Shown here: piece by piece, positions 1 through 11,866 of the stretch | Layout: each line of letters starts with the position of its first letter | Numbering within the stretch: position 1 is the stretch's first letter | Source of the DNA: Euptelea pleiosperma | Lineage: Eukaryota; Streptophyta; Magnoliopsida; Ranunculales; Eupteleaceae | Reading direction: 5' to 3' | Length of the DNA stretch: 64,000 bases | Assembly: GCA_035048495.1 (NCBI GenBank) | Contig: CM068540.1 | Coordinates: 10,958,829 to 11,022,828, forward strand | The notes under the pieces: generated by a model | The model's input: only the letters and a program-made list of their open reading frames with translations | What the model was told of the DNA's origin: nothing | Database searches by the model: none | Made by a program: the position numbers and the translations under genes

Positions 1-1913
1 TATTGAGTGATATCCGGTTGATCGATGATGAGTGATGAGGTAAAGTGGATGGGATGGGGTGTAGACAGTATCATTGTCAATGCTCTTAGGAGGCATTAAG
101 TATTTCTTCCAACTGTAAAATGTACTCCCCAAGAAAGTGTAGTTAACGATGACGAGGATGATGGTTATGGTGGTGATTACTGCTACTAAGTCTAAGACTA
201 CTACGAGGTGGACCCTACCAAAAAAAAGAAGATGATGGTGATGATGACAGTGATGATGACCATGATAATGACTATGATGATGGTTATGATTTCCAAGTAC
301 TACTACCATTCTCGTTATGGGTACAGATGATGAGAAATGCATTTTCTTAGTCACCCAGTAAATTAATTATATAATGAAAACAGAATGAAACCCGCAACCA
401 AACACACCCTAAATACTTGTTAATGACTTCAGATTTGTGGTTAAGGTGGATTGATATGAGTAAGTACATGTAGTGAGGCAAGATACGAAGGATTTAATTT
501 GGAGAATAGACAGGTGTGTGGTGAGCTACAGGAATCTTTTCTCTACACTTCTTCACCTTTCTTTTCCTAATTTAAGCACTAATTAAATTAAATGCATTAG
601 ATGTCACTTGTGCTTTAGTTCTGGTGACACCTCATGAATTGATATCTGACATAAATTGAAGGATTACATAAGACCTCAACATGGGTTATGAGCTTTATAT
701 ATATGAACACTTTGAGTTGCCCTCACATGTAGTGCAACTCGGGGTTGAAACTTGATTTGGACAATTATCTGGAATGTTAGTAGATGGTGTATTCCCGCAC
801 ATGAGTTGTGTTGGCCGGATATACCGTATGTATATATACTTATTTTGCATTTCCCCAACAAGTCGATCTTTTGAGGTAAATGGTTGTTTTAACATGGTAT
901 CAAAGCCTTAAGGCCTGGGAGGTCGTGGATTCAAGTCTCCAGCGGAGTGTATTCCCGTTGAGGGGGCGTGTTAGCGGATATGGTGTATTCCCGCACACGT
1001 GTTGTGTTTGATAACTAGATCAAATTTAGTGACCCTAACAAAGCATTGCAGCAAGGTTGAAACCTTCTCCGCAATGGTCCAAAGAGGCCCTACAACGTAG
1101 TGGCGAGCTTAGTGGAGGCGAGCCAATAAATGACAGCTAATTGTTATTAGTTGTGGGATTTGGAAATCGGGGAGACCATCATTGGCCGCCATGTGGCATG
1201 CACAATAACAAGCTTTTTGCTTGTAATAAGGTATACTTATTGAGTTCATAAAATTAATTAGTCCAAAAAGTAATGTCTCAATATGGCTCCCACGTGACAT
1301 ATTTATGAACATAAGCACCCTTATTAAATAGGGGTTATCTTGGATCATCATTTAATAGCACGATCAACAAGGATTAACCCTCAAAAAGATGGCTTCCCTT
1401 GACAGAAGAGACAAGTGGCATACTCTATAACATGGTCAGCATGGATTCCCAACCCCTATCCACCAACATCATAGGAACAGGAGTAGGAGAAGTCAGGGAG
1501 ATTCATAACTCTCTAATGCTAAAGGTTTGAAAATTTGACTCATAAGTAGCTGAGAAGAACTGCGAAGGACTGGAAGGAGGAGGTCATGCATGCTTGGCTA
1601 TATAGATTGTTTGGAAAGAGAGGGACCGCTCAACATAAGACAAGTGGCATACAAGTAGAAGCAGGAAAGCCAACGTCGTCAGATCCGAACTTGAGAGGGA
1701 GCAAGAGGCACAAGAAAGCAAGGGAAAAACATTAGGGACGACTCAAGAATTAAGCACTAGGAAAGAAATGAGCAGGAAACAAGTGAAAGGATTGAAGCCT
1801 TGGTTTCATTTTTAAACTTGTTCGGACGACTCAGTGACATGACATAAGTACTTTTCATGTACGAGGGCTCCTTTGAGCTTTCTAGGTATCGTAGGCAACT
1901 CTCTCCTTGTGTG
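1..1913. other. Intergenic DNA, no gene seen
   Basis: No reading frame here resembles a known protein. Positions about 150-300 are an impure GAT/ATG trinucleotide tract. Around 893-960 a stretch starting TGGTATCAAAGCC and followed by GGAGGTCGTGGATTCAAGTC looks like a tRNA-derived or retroelement junction, and a phrase around GGTGTATTCCCGCACA occurs on both sides of it (about 786 and 980). I could not delimit an element. Confidence 0.5.
150..300. repeat. Impure GAT/GAC trinucleotide microsatellite
   Basis: Runs of GATGATGGT, GATGAC and ATGATG units separated by short interruptions. It is low-complexity sequence with no coding evidence. Confidence 0.6.
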
Positions 1914-2480
1914 CAGTACACCAAATTTGCCAATTTGCAACGGTTTTGGACCGTTTCAAATGGGTTTTGCAACTGTCCAAAACTGTTGTCAAAAGTTGCG
2001 GTTCAAATTATTTTGTAAGGGTTCCAAAACCATTGCAAACTACTTTAGCAACGGTTCTTTTGTGCTGAATTTTACGGAATTACAACGGTTATTAGCCGTT
2101 GCTAAAATCAAAATGGTTCAAAAACGTAAAACATAATTCTAAAATGGTTCAAAACAGACTTTTGCAATGGTTTTGAACTATTTCTAAATTATGTATTGCT
2201 ACGGTTAGGAATTGTTTCTAATTAAGCAACATTTAATAACCATTGTAAATATGTCATATAACACAACAATTGCTTAAATTATCAAACGGTTAAAAATCGT
2301 TGCTACATTTTATTTTACAATGGCTCTAAACCGTTTCTAATTTCACAACGGTTCAAAACCGTTGTAACTCTGTTTTAATAAAGCAAATTAATGCAATAAC
2401 GCAAAGAAGCGGTTTCTTATACAATGGAAACGGTTTTGAACCATTGCAAATATATAAAGCGGTTTTAACAAGAGGTTGCA
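1914..2480 (+). mobile_element. CACTA-like transposon left end with subterminal repeats
   Basis: The sequence opens with CAGTACACCAAATTTGCC, close to the CACTACACCAAA terminus typical of plant CACTA (En/Spm-like) elements. It is followed by about 550 bp densely packed with short copies of AACGGTTTTGAACCGTTGC in both orientations (for example near 1938, 2010, 2085, 2345 and 2425). Arrays of short subterminal repeats that bind the transposase are a known property of this superfamily. The matching inverted end lies at 47939-47966, 46 kb away. No transposase frame was recognised. The 3 bp outside the two ends are GTG and TTG, so a target duplication is not proven. Confidence 0.7.
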
Positions 2481-3745
2481 AATATTTGAAGTGATTTTAA
2501 CAATAAGTTTAAAAAAAAAAAATTAACTTTTGGAAGGCATGTCAGAACCTATATATAATCCTTGAAACATTCAGAAAAAGAGATAAGAATTGAAGATAAA
2601 GAATATACCACTCCAAGGAACAATATGCAAGTGAATCCTTTAAACAATGTAGTAATGCTGGACAACACTTAGCTTCATCCAATAGAGCTTGATAGTCATA
2701 GAGAATAAAGGAGATGTTGTTATGAAAGACAAATCTTAATACTCGAAATAGTGAATAAACCACAACAGAAAACCCTAAGGCAGTACGGCCGGCCACCACA
2801 ATCAGTAGAGAAATCTATATAATAAGGGAGGGTTTTGTCCCCCTCAAGTAGTGGTCTAGATTGGACTACTACTAATTAACGGTTGAGATGTGCTATTTTT
2901 TTCCCTATTTATGTTCTTGTGGCACCCACTTTTAGGGCTCATATTTTGCCCACGTAACCCCCTGTTACCCCACTCCACGCTCTCTCATTATCCCCACTCC
3001 CATGTAACTCCCCATTACCCCCACTCTCTCTCTCTCTCTCTCTCTCTCTATCCCTTTGCAGCTTCAAGTGAACCCATACTTCTGGGTTCAATCGCCACCA
3101 CTCACCTCTCTTTCGCGCTCCCTGCTTCTCCAACGTGCATACTTCTCCAACGCACTGCGACCGCCTGCAACTCCTACGTTGAGTGTGATTTTCACCCAAG
3201 GTAGCCCATGGATGGGATCTGCATCTACAGTTGGTTGCTGTAGAGTCTCTCTCTCTCTCTCACGCACACACACACTGAGTAGTCCACAGTACTTGCTATT
3301 TAACCACGTAAAAATATTTTCAGAGAGAGCAGTAAAAGGGTTGGGTTAGAAGAGAAGATATTTTAAAGGAAAAAAACAAGAAAGGATGCCTGAAAATTTC
3401 ACTTCCCTTGAAATATATTGAGCTTTAAACTGTATCTCTTTTCCCCTTAGTTATATAACTGTACAGGTGCAAGTGCAGCTGACAAAAAAACTGTGATACA
3501 GATGAGTCATGAGTGGCAGAAGAGAGGGGCGTATGGGGGAATGACAGGTTTGATTTTGTTGAGATTTCCTTGCATTGATTGGGGAAGAACCGAAGAAGAA
3601 CAGAGTTTTGTGAACGCAAAGTGAATTGTCTGCACGAAGCTTCTCTCTCTCACAAGAACAAGTGGTTGTACCCTCCATGTGCATAGCCCCGTATGATGTT
3701 CCGAACAAAGAGTAAAACTTCTTCTGTCACAACGGGTGGCAACCC
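2481..3745. other. Intergenic DNA with CT-rich tracts, no gene seen
   Basis: Frames across this stretch look random. Positions 3020-3050 are a (CT)n microsatellite and 3240-3265 a second one followed by CA repeats. The short Leu/Ser-rich frames over these tracts are low-complexity artefacts. Confidence 0.5.
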
Positions 3746-4085
3746 ATGAAAGTGACTTCAATATTGATCCAACGCTTAGAATACACTAATCAGTCTGATT
3801 TTTGGTTTGCAGGTCCACCGAAGGGACTGGCCAAACATCCATTAGGTCAGCATCCACTAATAGTGTGCCACGACGCTCTTATTGTGACAAAAGTTTTACT
3901 CAAACAAAGAGAATGGTTCTCGACACAGTTTGAACTTTGAACTTAGAACACAACAGAACATGGCATTGAGGAAATAATAAAACCGTTAGGATCGGGGGAC
4001 AACCATTTTTGTTGGGGTGTATTTCAGCCACTCGATTTTGGAAAATGCTTTGTTGGGGAGTGCCATGGCACGGGCCACCCACTAG
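3746..4085 (+). mobile_element. Helitron-like 3' terminus (small non-autonomous copy)
   Basis: The right end carries the Helitron 3' signature. A perfect hairpin GTGCCATGGCAC lies at 4060-4071, then exactly 10 nt, then CTAG at 4082-4085 followed by a host T. The preceding sequence (CGATTTTGG...GGGGAG) matches that before the second Helitron end at 46844-46847, so both belong to one family. The 5' TC end was not found, so the left boundary is arbitrary. A fragment similar to the MITE at 48418-48780 (CTGATTTTTGGTTTGCAGGTCC, about 3797) lies inside or beside it. Confidence 0.6.
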
Positions 4086-4594
4086 TCTCTACTAAAAGAA
4101 GCTTTTTAGAAATTTCAAACTCTTAAAACATAACATAAAATCAAAACCCTATCACACATCCCCCGGCCCCCTTTAAACAGACTCTCTATTGTAATTATGG
4201 ACATAGAAGTTACTATGATTTATTGAACTTCTTACTTCTAGTAACACTCCCTTATAAGAGACATTGTAATTACTTAAGTTTCATTTGAAATGCTTAAAGG
4301 AACATTAGTTGTTATCTGCAAGTTTCATTTCCTTCACCCAAACACCTACCCCAATTTAAAAGGCCTTACCTCAACTTCCCAATGTATGCCTTACTTCCTT
4401 GGGATAGGTCATCAGCATCGAGATTTGTTTGTGTCACCAAGAGAAATTTCCCCTTGTCCATGTGAATGCTGCAAAACAATTCAAATTAATGAGCCAAAAC
4501 TTCAAGTGTTCAAATTAGGCAAGTCAACAGAAATCAACCACAAACCTAAAATTTGTTACAACTATGTAAATTATGGGACAAAATTTGCTAAGGT
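4086..4594. other. Intergenic DNA, no gene seen
   Basis: AT-rich stretch between the Helitron end and the RNase H fragment. A 104-codon frame at 4290-4604 shows no recognisable family signature. It overlaps the start of the RNase H fragment in a different frame. Confidence 0.4.
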
Positions 4595-4900
4595 ATGGCC
4601 TTAGCCTTGTCTAAAGGTTGGACTAAGATTTGGATTAATTCTGACTCCGAATCCACTATCTTAGCTTTCCTAAAAAATGATGTCCCATGGAAGGTCAGAG
4701 TGCAGTGGGAAAGTCTCAAATCTTATTTTGCATCAATTCGTTTCACTTCCTCTTGGAGAGAAGTTAACTTTGCAGCGGACCGATGTGCTAAGCTTGCCAC
4801 TACATTACTGTGTGGCTCTCGGGAGTGGATTGCTGGAAGGCCTACATTCCTTTTTTCGGTTGAGTTTCCCTTGAGAACTTACTACAGATTCTTTCTCTAA
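4595..4900 (+). pseudogene. LINE-type RNase H domain fragment (RVT_3-like)
   Basis: This 101-residue frame matches the C-terminal half of the RNase H-like domain found at the end of many plant non-LTR retrotransposon polyproteins and of stand-alone RVT_3 proteins. Visible features are the ALxxGWTKIWINSDSE segment with the acidic residue, a conserved PW, and the late REVNFAADRCAKLA segment that supplies the final catalytic Asp. The N-terminal part of the domain with the first catalytic Asp, the reverse transcriptase and the endonuclease are all absent, so this is a 5'-truncated remnant as is usual for LINEs. An A-rich tract at about 5025-5052 could be the old poly(A) tail. I chose the family from motif order; it could also descend from a host RNase H-like gene. 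Confidence 0.7.
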
Positions 4901-5024
4901 GGGCGATTGAATGAATTTTGCCTTTCTTTTTTGTTTCTGTTTCTTTTTTGAGAATCATGTTAATGTTTGATTTCCCAACCCCTATTTCTTTTCACTTTTC
5001 TTGTTAATCTATCATCTCACTTAG

Positions 5025-5052
5025 CAAAAAAAAAGAAAGAAAAAAAAAAGAA
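5025..5052 (+). repeat. A-rich tract, possible LINE poly(A) tail
   Basis: Two runs of A separated by GAAAG lie about 125 bp after the stop of the RNase H fragment. This fits a degraded LINE 3' tail but is not proof of one. Confidence 0.4.
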
Positions 5053-6107
5053 CAGTTCAACAGTTTGTAAAAAGGCTTTCTCAAGATATCAATTTGTAGG
5101 TCCAAAATAAGGTGTGCATTCATTACATTAAATTATAGATATACTAGATACATATTGTATGTATTGTCCTATAATCAACATTAACCTGATGAGCTGGCAA
5201 ACCTTAAAGGCAGAAATTGGAGGAATACTCAAGGTACTCTTTATTTTCACAATGAGAGGATCCACTGATTGCCTTTCTCTTGTACTTGCCTTCTCTTTAT
5301 TTTCTTTGCCCAAAAAGAGAAATTGTCTACCCAGAAAAGAAAATGCTCCACTACCTTAAATCTATGCAAATATAAGAGTTCCCTCAGAAGAGCAAAATAA
5401 GATTTGTTCATCAAAGAATCCCAGTATTAGCATGGTTAAGAATAGTATCGTAGGAACAACAACCTTGATACCTAAGTAAACTTTAGAAACCAAAATACAA
5501 ATACACAAAATACCATAAGAAAATTAGGTAAATAAGAGACACATAAGTGCTTAGACAGTGTTCCACCCTCCGAAATAGAGTATGGACATCCACTTATGAA
5601 ACTTACGTTCTACTCTCATTAAATCCTAGTTTGGCACATACTTCAAGGTTGCAGCATGTACCTTCCAATTGAACCAATGAGGGATCATCCAAATGTGAAA
5701 AGGTTAAGAATGTAATGGTGCTAGCTAGAATCATCATGAGGTAGGCAAAGTACAAGTTCGTTCTAGTTGCTAGCCGCTTAGTCACATGTCAATTGTACTA
5801 ATCAGACCATCTTAACCATTAGCCCCATTGTACTGATCAAACACCTAACCATTAGTTGAATGGAAATGTCTACCCAATTCTTTTAGGCCATCCAAGTTTT
5901 AGCTCTAGATATAATGTTCTCCAAATGTAAAAAGTTTGAGGTTAGGTACAATGTTTGCTCAACCACTTGCATTAGACTATAAAAACGGGATCTAAAAATC
6001 ATACTCGGTGAACATTACATACTCAGTAAACATTACCCAAAATTTTGAACACCTAGAGTTATAATAGGGAATTAAATAAAAATTAAAATTCACTTTCAAT
6101 TACCACG
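5053..6107. other. Intergenic DNA, no gene seen
   Basis: AT-rich sequence without a family-like reading frame or repeat structure that I could delimit. Confidence 0.4.
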
Positions 6108-6336
6108 TTATGTCCTAGAGCGGGTGAATAGGATAATTTTTAATTTCTCTGCGGATTCTATAAAGATTAAAAATTAATAATCACACAAGGTGAAAAAGGA
6201 TTAATAAATCAAAATACGAATCATTATGTCCTAGAGGGGGGCGAATAGGATAATTTTTAATTTCTCTGTGGATTCTATATGAATTAAAAATTAATGATCA
6301 CACAAGGCAGAAAAGGATCAAACAATCAAAATACGA
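6108..6336. repeat. 116-bp tandem duplication
   Basis: The block starting TTATGTCCTAGAG at 6108 recurs at 6224 with the same order of words (GTGAATAGGATAATTTTTAA, CACACAAGG, AATACGAATCAT), giving a period of 116 bp and two copies with some divergence. It lies at the left edge of a possible LTR. Confidence 0.75.
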
Positions 6337-7783
6337 ATCATCCACAGAACATACATATAAAAAAATCTGAGACAAAATATGCAAACATTTACAATCACAC
6401 GAGACTCAGATTTATAGTGGTTCGATGACTCCGCACCTAAGTCCACTGTCCAATACTCAACACGAGTAGTATTATATTATTTCAATCATTTATTATAACA
6501 TTTCTAATCGAAATAAATAATCAACCAACTAAGATAACACTTAGTCTAAATCTAACGAGAATCGTTTCTTGCTCACCTAGAGAGTCAGCATAGGCCAGTA
6601 GTCTTTTAGAGAAGCAGTCTTCTCATGGATCTACGATCTTCAACTCGATCAATACGAGAATCACTTCTCGATTCACCTAGAGAGTCAAACTAGGCCCATA
6701 GTATTTTAGATAAACGGATTTCTCAAGGATTCTACCTTTCTCAACTTAATTTGATGAGTACTCACTGATCCATCAATCACAAATAATCAAGTTCGATAAT
6801 TTTAAATTCACTCTAAAAGGTTTGTTCTAAGAGATACTTACCTTTTTTATGAATTCGATAAAATGGAGAATCCTCAGAGAAGAATTCACCACAGAGACAC
6901 TCTACTAAGATAATCCTCTTCTAAGAAGATGATTGCAGGAATCAATACGCTTGTAGTCCTTTCAAACAATTAGAGCCTTCACAAAAGATGAACTAGGTTT
7001 GCTCAGGTGAAGCTTTCTCAAATTCCAAATCTCTAGATTCAAGAGATGCTAATCAAAGGATGGAGTCAAGAGATAACTTGATTGGATTTTCTCTAATGGA
7101 GGGTAAGAGCTCTATTATATAAGGCTATACCTTCTCAAGAGAAATAGACCTAAAATAGCCATTGGAATGACTAAAGTGTACCTAAAATCACACAAAAGAT
7201 TAAGTCAAAATGAGATCCAGAAAGGGTGGGGTCGACCGCACATATTGACTTGTCGACCGCACTCCGGTCGGTCGCACAATATGGCCGGTTGGCCACTCAG
7301 GTAAGAACATAAAAACTTTCACAGAAGGGTTCGGTCGACTGCACCTTTTGACCGGTCGACCGGTCAGAGTCAGTGGACTTCGGTCACCCACTCAAAATGG
7401 TCGGTCGGCCGTTCTTCGTAGACCTTCGCTGATAAAATCCAAATAATTCTTAATCTGTCATTTTTTTTTATCGAGATAGCTTCCGAATAGTCCTAATAAT
7501 AACCAAGGGACATCTAGGGTCAATTTTATCCGTTGGCAATGCGCGGTGCACCCGTAGATGTACGCAAGTAACCACAATATGAGATTCTTGATAGTTGAAC
7601 GTTCGTTGAATGAGAATGTACTTTGATCATTTATATCTTCATGCTTAAGCTTGTCTTTGTCTTCAGTTGAGCTTTGAACACTTGGGCTGATTTTTTGTAG
7701 ATTAAGTGAACCAATTCGGAGAAATTACAAATCTTGTTGAACTAGGGTTTCCGATCAGACGACGTAGAAAAACCCAACTTTCA
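6227..7783 (+). repeat. Probable degraded LTR of a retrotransposon
   Basis: The block begins TGTCCTAGAGGGGGG, a start seen in many plant LTRs from memory. It ends with a tail (ACAAATCTTGTTGA, AGGGTTTCCG, CGACG, AAAAACCC, ACTTTCA) clearly related to the last 60 bp of the large-LTR family at 12990-13055 and elsewhere. It contains a cluster of GTCGACC-type palindromes at 7230-7410. No 5-bp target duplication (CATTA before, GGTAT after) and no primer site were found, so it is either old or wrongly delimited. The element family is not identified. Confidence 0.45.
7230..7412. repeat. Cluster of GTCGACC / CGGTCGG palindromic motifs
   Basis: GTCGACCGCAC occurs at about 7231 and 7252, GGTCGGTCGCAC at about 7265, GGCCGGTTGGCC at about 7281, GGTCGACTGCACC at about 7331, ACCGGTCGACCGGTC at about 7350 and GGTCGGTCGGCCG at about 7399. 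The cluster is GC-rich compared with its surroundings. Confidence 0.7.
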
Positions 7784-8536
7784 GGTATCTATGAAAAATA
7801 ATTAGAAAATATTCGGGTTCAAAATATAGATCGAAATCTTTAATGAAGTGGACCTTACATAATCTGGAATTTTGGATTTTACAGAAAAGTCCAGCACATT
7901 AAAATAATCATAACTAAATAAATACAAATCAAAAAAATATAAACTCAATGGCTATCAAAAATAGATTTACATAGGTTTCTATGAAAAATAATTATAAAAA
8001 TATATAAGTCATAAACATAACATGAAAATTATGAAAAATATGATCATCTGTTATGGGTGCCAAAGAAGTCATGTCAAACCCATGATGGTGGCACAAAACA
8101 ATGATCAACTTAATAAAAATAAACTAAATCATGTCTAAATTAATTTATAGTGAAGATCTACCATTATATAATGAAAGAGAAGCAAAACTTGAAGAAAAAT
8201 AAGCATAGGATGGATCAAGCACACTTACCTTAAGGTTTCTTGAACTTTAATGGAAATTAAAAGTTACTTTAAATTTGAAAGTCGTCGGATCGTCCTCTCA
8301 TCGGAGTATGTTCTTCTATTCGGAATCTCCATCAATTCTCCCTTCTTGCTTGAGTGCGATCGGTGCCCGAATGAAGGTTTAATGGAGATTTCTTTATTCT
8401 TTAATGGAGTTTGGGTTTGTGAAAGCTTCTACAACTTTAAGGATTTTATAAATAGGTCTAGGGAAGGATTAGGATTTCTATTTTAATGAAATTCGTAACT
8501 ATCAAAGGGATGGCTTTTTCAACCCTCAAAAACTCA
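7784..8536. other. AT-rich intergenic DNA, no gene seen
   Basis: No family-like reading frame. A 78-codon frame at 8250-8486 shows nothing recognisable. Confidence 0.4.
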
Positions 8537-9480
8537 TATTTTACATTACTCGTGGTTTAGAAATGGGCCCAAGGCCCATATATATCAACTAGGCTTCATT
8601 TAAGATTATTATTAAGCCCAAAAGGCTTATAAATTTGCCCTATAGGGCCACCCTACAATCATAACAAATAATCATGTATAAATCACATTGAAATAACCTA
8701 ATAATATAAAATCTCAAAAAAAGAGTCAGTCTCGGAAACGTGTTGAGATGACTTGGAATGATCCAAAAAATGATTCGCGGGTCCTACACTCAAGAAAGGT
8801 TCCAAATTTCTCGAGTAAGCTGGGAAGGGTAATATAAGAATATTTTTTGTGTCTCGGGCCCACAAAATAATTTTTTTATAAAAGTTCTGAAATGTTAGCT
8901 AGGGTAAGAAAAAATCTCATATAAGTTATAGTTCATTATTCTTAGTAGGAGTTTAGCATAAAGATCGAGTCTCAAAAAATAGCAGGTTTTTTCAAAATTG
9001 TCATAATAAAACCAAATTAAATATACATACTCAAGCATGATATTTAACCATAAAAATAATAATAGAAGTCTGAAAAAAAGGTTTAGATTTTCATTCTTAT
9101 GTGAATTTACCATAATACCCCATAACGAAAGTTCAGGGTATTACAGTAGGCAACCGCGAAGACGAAGGAACCAGAGGCCACCACAAAGATGAAGGAACAA
9201 GAAGACAACCAAAATCCACCACAAAAAATTTAGGATTTGAAGGCTACTGCGAAGAAGTTGGGGTTTGAAGGCCACTAGGAAGTACTTAGGGTTTGAAGGC
9301 CACAGGAAAGAAAGTAGGGTTTGAAGGCCTCTGGGAAGAGCTTAGGGTTTGAAGGCCACCATAGAACTTAGGGTTTGGAGAGAAAGATATCAGGTTTGAG
9401 AAATTTAGGGCAAGCGTACTAGACAAAAGAACATTTGGGCTATTTATATAGTCTACGAAAAAAACTTTTGTTTTCGTGCA
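8537..9480. repeat. Duplicated segment, copy 1 (paralogue of 46848-47735)
   Basis: The word order here (TTTACATTACTC, GGGCCCAAGGCCCATATATA, GCCCAAAAGGCTTATAAATT, CAGGGTATTACAGTAGGCAA, GAAGACGAAGGAACCAGAG and repeated TTAGGGTTTGAAGGCC) is the same as at 46848-47735, with moderate divergence. The 9230-9370 part repeats TTAGGGTTTGAAGGCCAC about six times. The GGGTATTACA at about 9137 resembles the right end of some gypsy LTRs. This copy serves as the empty site for the Helitron ending at 46847. Confidence 0.75.
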
Positions 9481-9599
9481 TACCATTTTGTGGAGTTGAA
9501 TGCTATGCTTACTGATTTCAATCTTCATACCACTTTGTGTTTGTGGAACCTGCACTTTTTAATAGTTCTAACTGATTTTCCTTGCCTGATGCGCTTTTG

Positions 9600-9830
9600 A
9601 CCAAAATTCAGCCTGATTGGTGAGTTTTAACCGTTGGATTTTATACCACCAATTAGGCTGATTTTTTGCTCATCCTTAAGTAGACGTACAAACCAAAATT
9701 CAACCTGATTGGTGAGTTTTAACAGTAGGATTTTATACCACCTATTAGGCTACTTTTTGCCAATCCATAGGTGGATTTAAAGACCAAATTTCAGCCTGAT
9801 TGGTGAGTTTTAACCATCAGTCTTTCCAAG
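9600..9830. repeat. Tandem repeat, about 91-bp period, three copies
   Basis: ACCAAAATTCAGCCTGATTGG begins at 9600 and related copies begin at 9692 and 9783 (periods 92 and 91). Each continues with TGAGTTTTAACC and GGATTTTATACC. The core (TCAGCCTGATTGG) is shared with the MITE at 48418-48780. Confidence 0.8.
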
Positions 9831-10250
9831 GGTTGATAATGCTTTAATATCAAATTTTCAAACGTTGGATTTTTCATTGGATGATTTTCAATTGTGGGAT
9901 TTTAGCACAATCCACCATTTTGGTCCTTTATGTGAGTTTTGTTGGTCATAATAAATGTTGCATTTCTTTAGATCTTCTTTTGTCCTCTTTGCGTATATCC
10001 TCTTCTTTTATCTCTATGGCGTTTGGTATGTGTTTTTTTGTTGGTGTGTAGGTCCACCAAGGTGTGGACAAAAGATTCATGGATAACTTGGCTCCAAAGA
10101 GTGGGCCATGTAGCACTTTGCGGGACATATAATAGATTGTTTAAAGGCAATTGTGTGGCACTCCACGAAAGTTCAGATAATCTTAAATGTTTCTTTGTAC
10201 TTTTTCATTTGAACTTGGGAATTCTTTAGGTATCATAACCAATTCAATGA

Positions 10251-10255
10251 CTTTT
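10251..10255. repeat. Target site duplication of solo LTR A (left CTTTT)
   Basis: CTTTT here is identical to 13056-13060 directly after the LTR. A 5-bp duplication is normal for LTR retrotransposon integration. Confidence 0.9.
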
Positions 10256-11208
10256 TGATATTCGCTCAAAAGTGCTTATTTTAAGCAATTATCCTTTTAG
10301 CGTTATTGCATTCTCCTACGTTAAAATGCTCTATTTATCTACTTTTCTACGTAAGAGTCTCTTTTTGTTGCGTAGAACACACTTTTCTGGACGAAATGGT
10401 ATATTTGCATGCATTAAACACATTTTCGGAAGTCTAGACATGAAGTCATTCTGATAGAGTCTCATTACGCGCTTCTTCTGTCGCAGGAAACCCCAATGGG
10501 ACAATTCTCGAGACTTGCGAGCCCACATCGATCAGGAAAGCCCATTATCAAAGCTTAAAGAGCCCACATGCTATGACTAGAAGATATGGGCCAAATATAG
10601 GCTGAATAAGAGGACCAAAAAGTCAGCCCAAAGAACGAAGAGAGTAGGAGAGCCAATGACAAAAAGACGGACCAAAGCGTTTAAAGCCACATGAGTCAGC
10701 AAGGAATGATAGTCTACTCTACTGGAGAAGCGTGAGGATGAAGACCAGGGTTCCAGACCCTCTGTCAATACTTTTATCTCTATTTTCTGATACTTTCTCT
10801 CTCATCTCTCCTTATTCTCTCTCTTTCTTCATCTCTCGGTCCTCGAATCTACTGACCTAACCCCAGAACTCCTGCCCATCGGCTCTATCTCATCTCCCTT
10901 AGCTTTCTGACCGTTGGATCTTCCATTGGACCGTTGGATCTCTCTAGATTCGTTGATCTACCAATCTGGGTCCCAATCAAGTCACCATCCATCCGATCGC
11001 TATCAGACTGTCTGTCACATCATCTTGTGAGACGATGGACATCATCAATCCATGTGGGCCAATAGCCGGGCCCATCATCATCGAACCACTGTTCGACCAG
11101 TTAGTGAACCCCGTGAATTTCAAAATAATTTTAATTAAATTTTAAAAAATGGGGGGTCCACTAAATGGGGACATTCCCCAAAGAAAAGTAGAGTTTTACT
11201 TAAAAATA

Positions 11209-11240
<32 letters not shown>

Positions 11241-11682
11241 ATTTCAAAAATTCCCTAATTTCCATTAATGGAAACTAGGGAGCTTTAAAAGGGGAAGGAG
11301 AAGGGTTCTTTGGAACCCTAATCCCCCTCCTTTCTTCTCCTTTCTCTCCCCAAAACCTTCCCCCACATTCTACCCTTCCTCCTCTCCTTCTTTTTTCTCC
11401 TTCTCTTCTTCTCCACGCTTTCTTCTTCATCACGGACTAGTTATCTCCACGCACCGGATGCCAATCTCTTCTTTCTCTACACTTTGGCGGTAGCCAGCGG
11501 CTGCTCCTCCTCACTGCTACTTTGTCCCTGCCCTGTACGTCCACCTTACTGTGGTTTCACGATCTGAAAGGGTGCAGACCGTGAGCGCCACCTCTCGCCG
11601 CCTCTCCTTTGGAAGCTCCACCGACCTGCAACATCTCGCCGGAGCATCTAGTGCTTTTACTTCCCTCCACAGCACATCTTCT

Positions 11683-11692
11683 TCTTCATCTT

Positions 11693-11723
<31 letters not shown>

Positions 11724-11755
11724 TTCTTTTTCTTCTTCTTCTTATTTTCCTTCTT

Positions 11756-11786
<31 letters not shown>

Positions 11787-11832
11787 TTCTTTTTCTTCTT
11801 CTTCTTATTTTCCTTCTTCTTCTTCTTCTTCT
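11683..11832 (+). repeat. (TTC)n microsatellite inside solo LTR A
   Basis: About 150 bp of TTC units with a duplicated interruption (TATTCTTTTTC...TATTTTCC). The corresponding tract in the minus-strand element is (AAG)n at 31130-31285 and 40012-40155. Confidence 0.9.
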
Positions 11833-11840
11833 TTAATTTC

Positions 11841-11866
11841 ACCGGAGTTGCAGGTGCAACTCCGGT
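11841..11866. repeat. Perfect palindrome, 12-bp arms, 2-nt loop
   Basis: ACCGGAGTTGCA, then GG, then TGCAACTCCGGT. It is one member of the recurrent hairpin family in these LTR leaders. Confidence 0.95.

Noticed and set aside
893..950. Possible tRNA or SINE (TGGTATCAAAGCC...GGATTCAAGTC)
   Set aside because: A B-box-like word is present but no A box at the right distance and no T-arm stem. It could equally be an old Ty1/copia primer junction.
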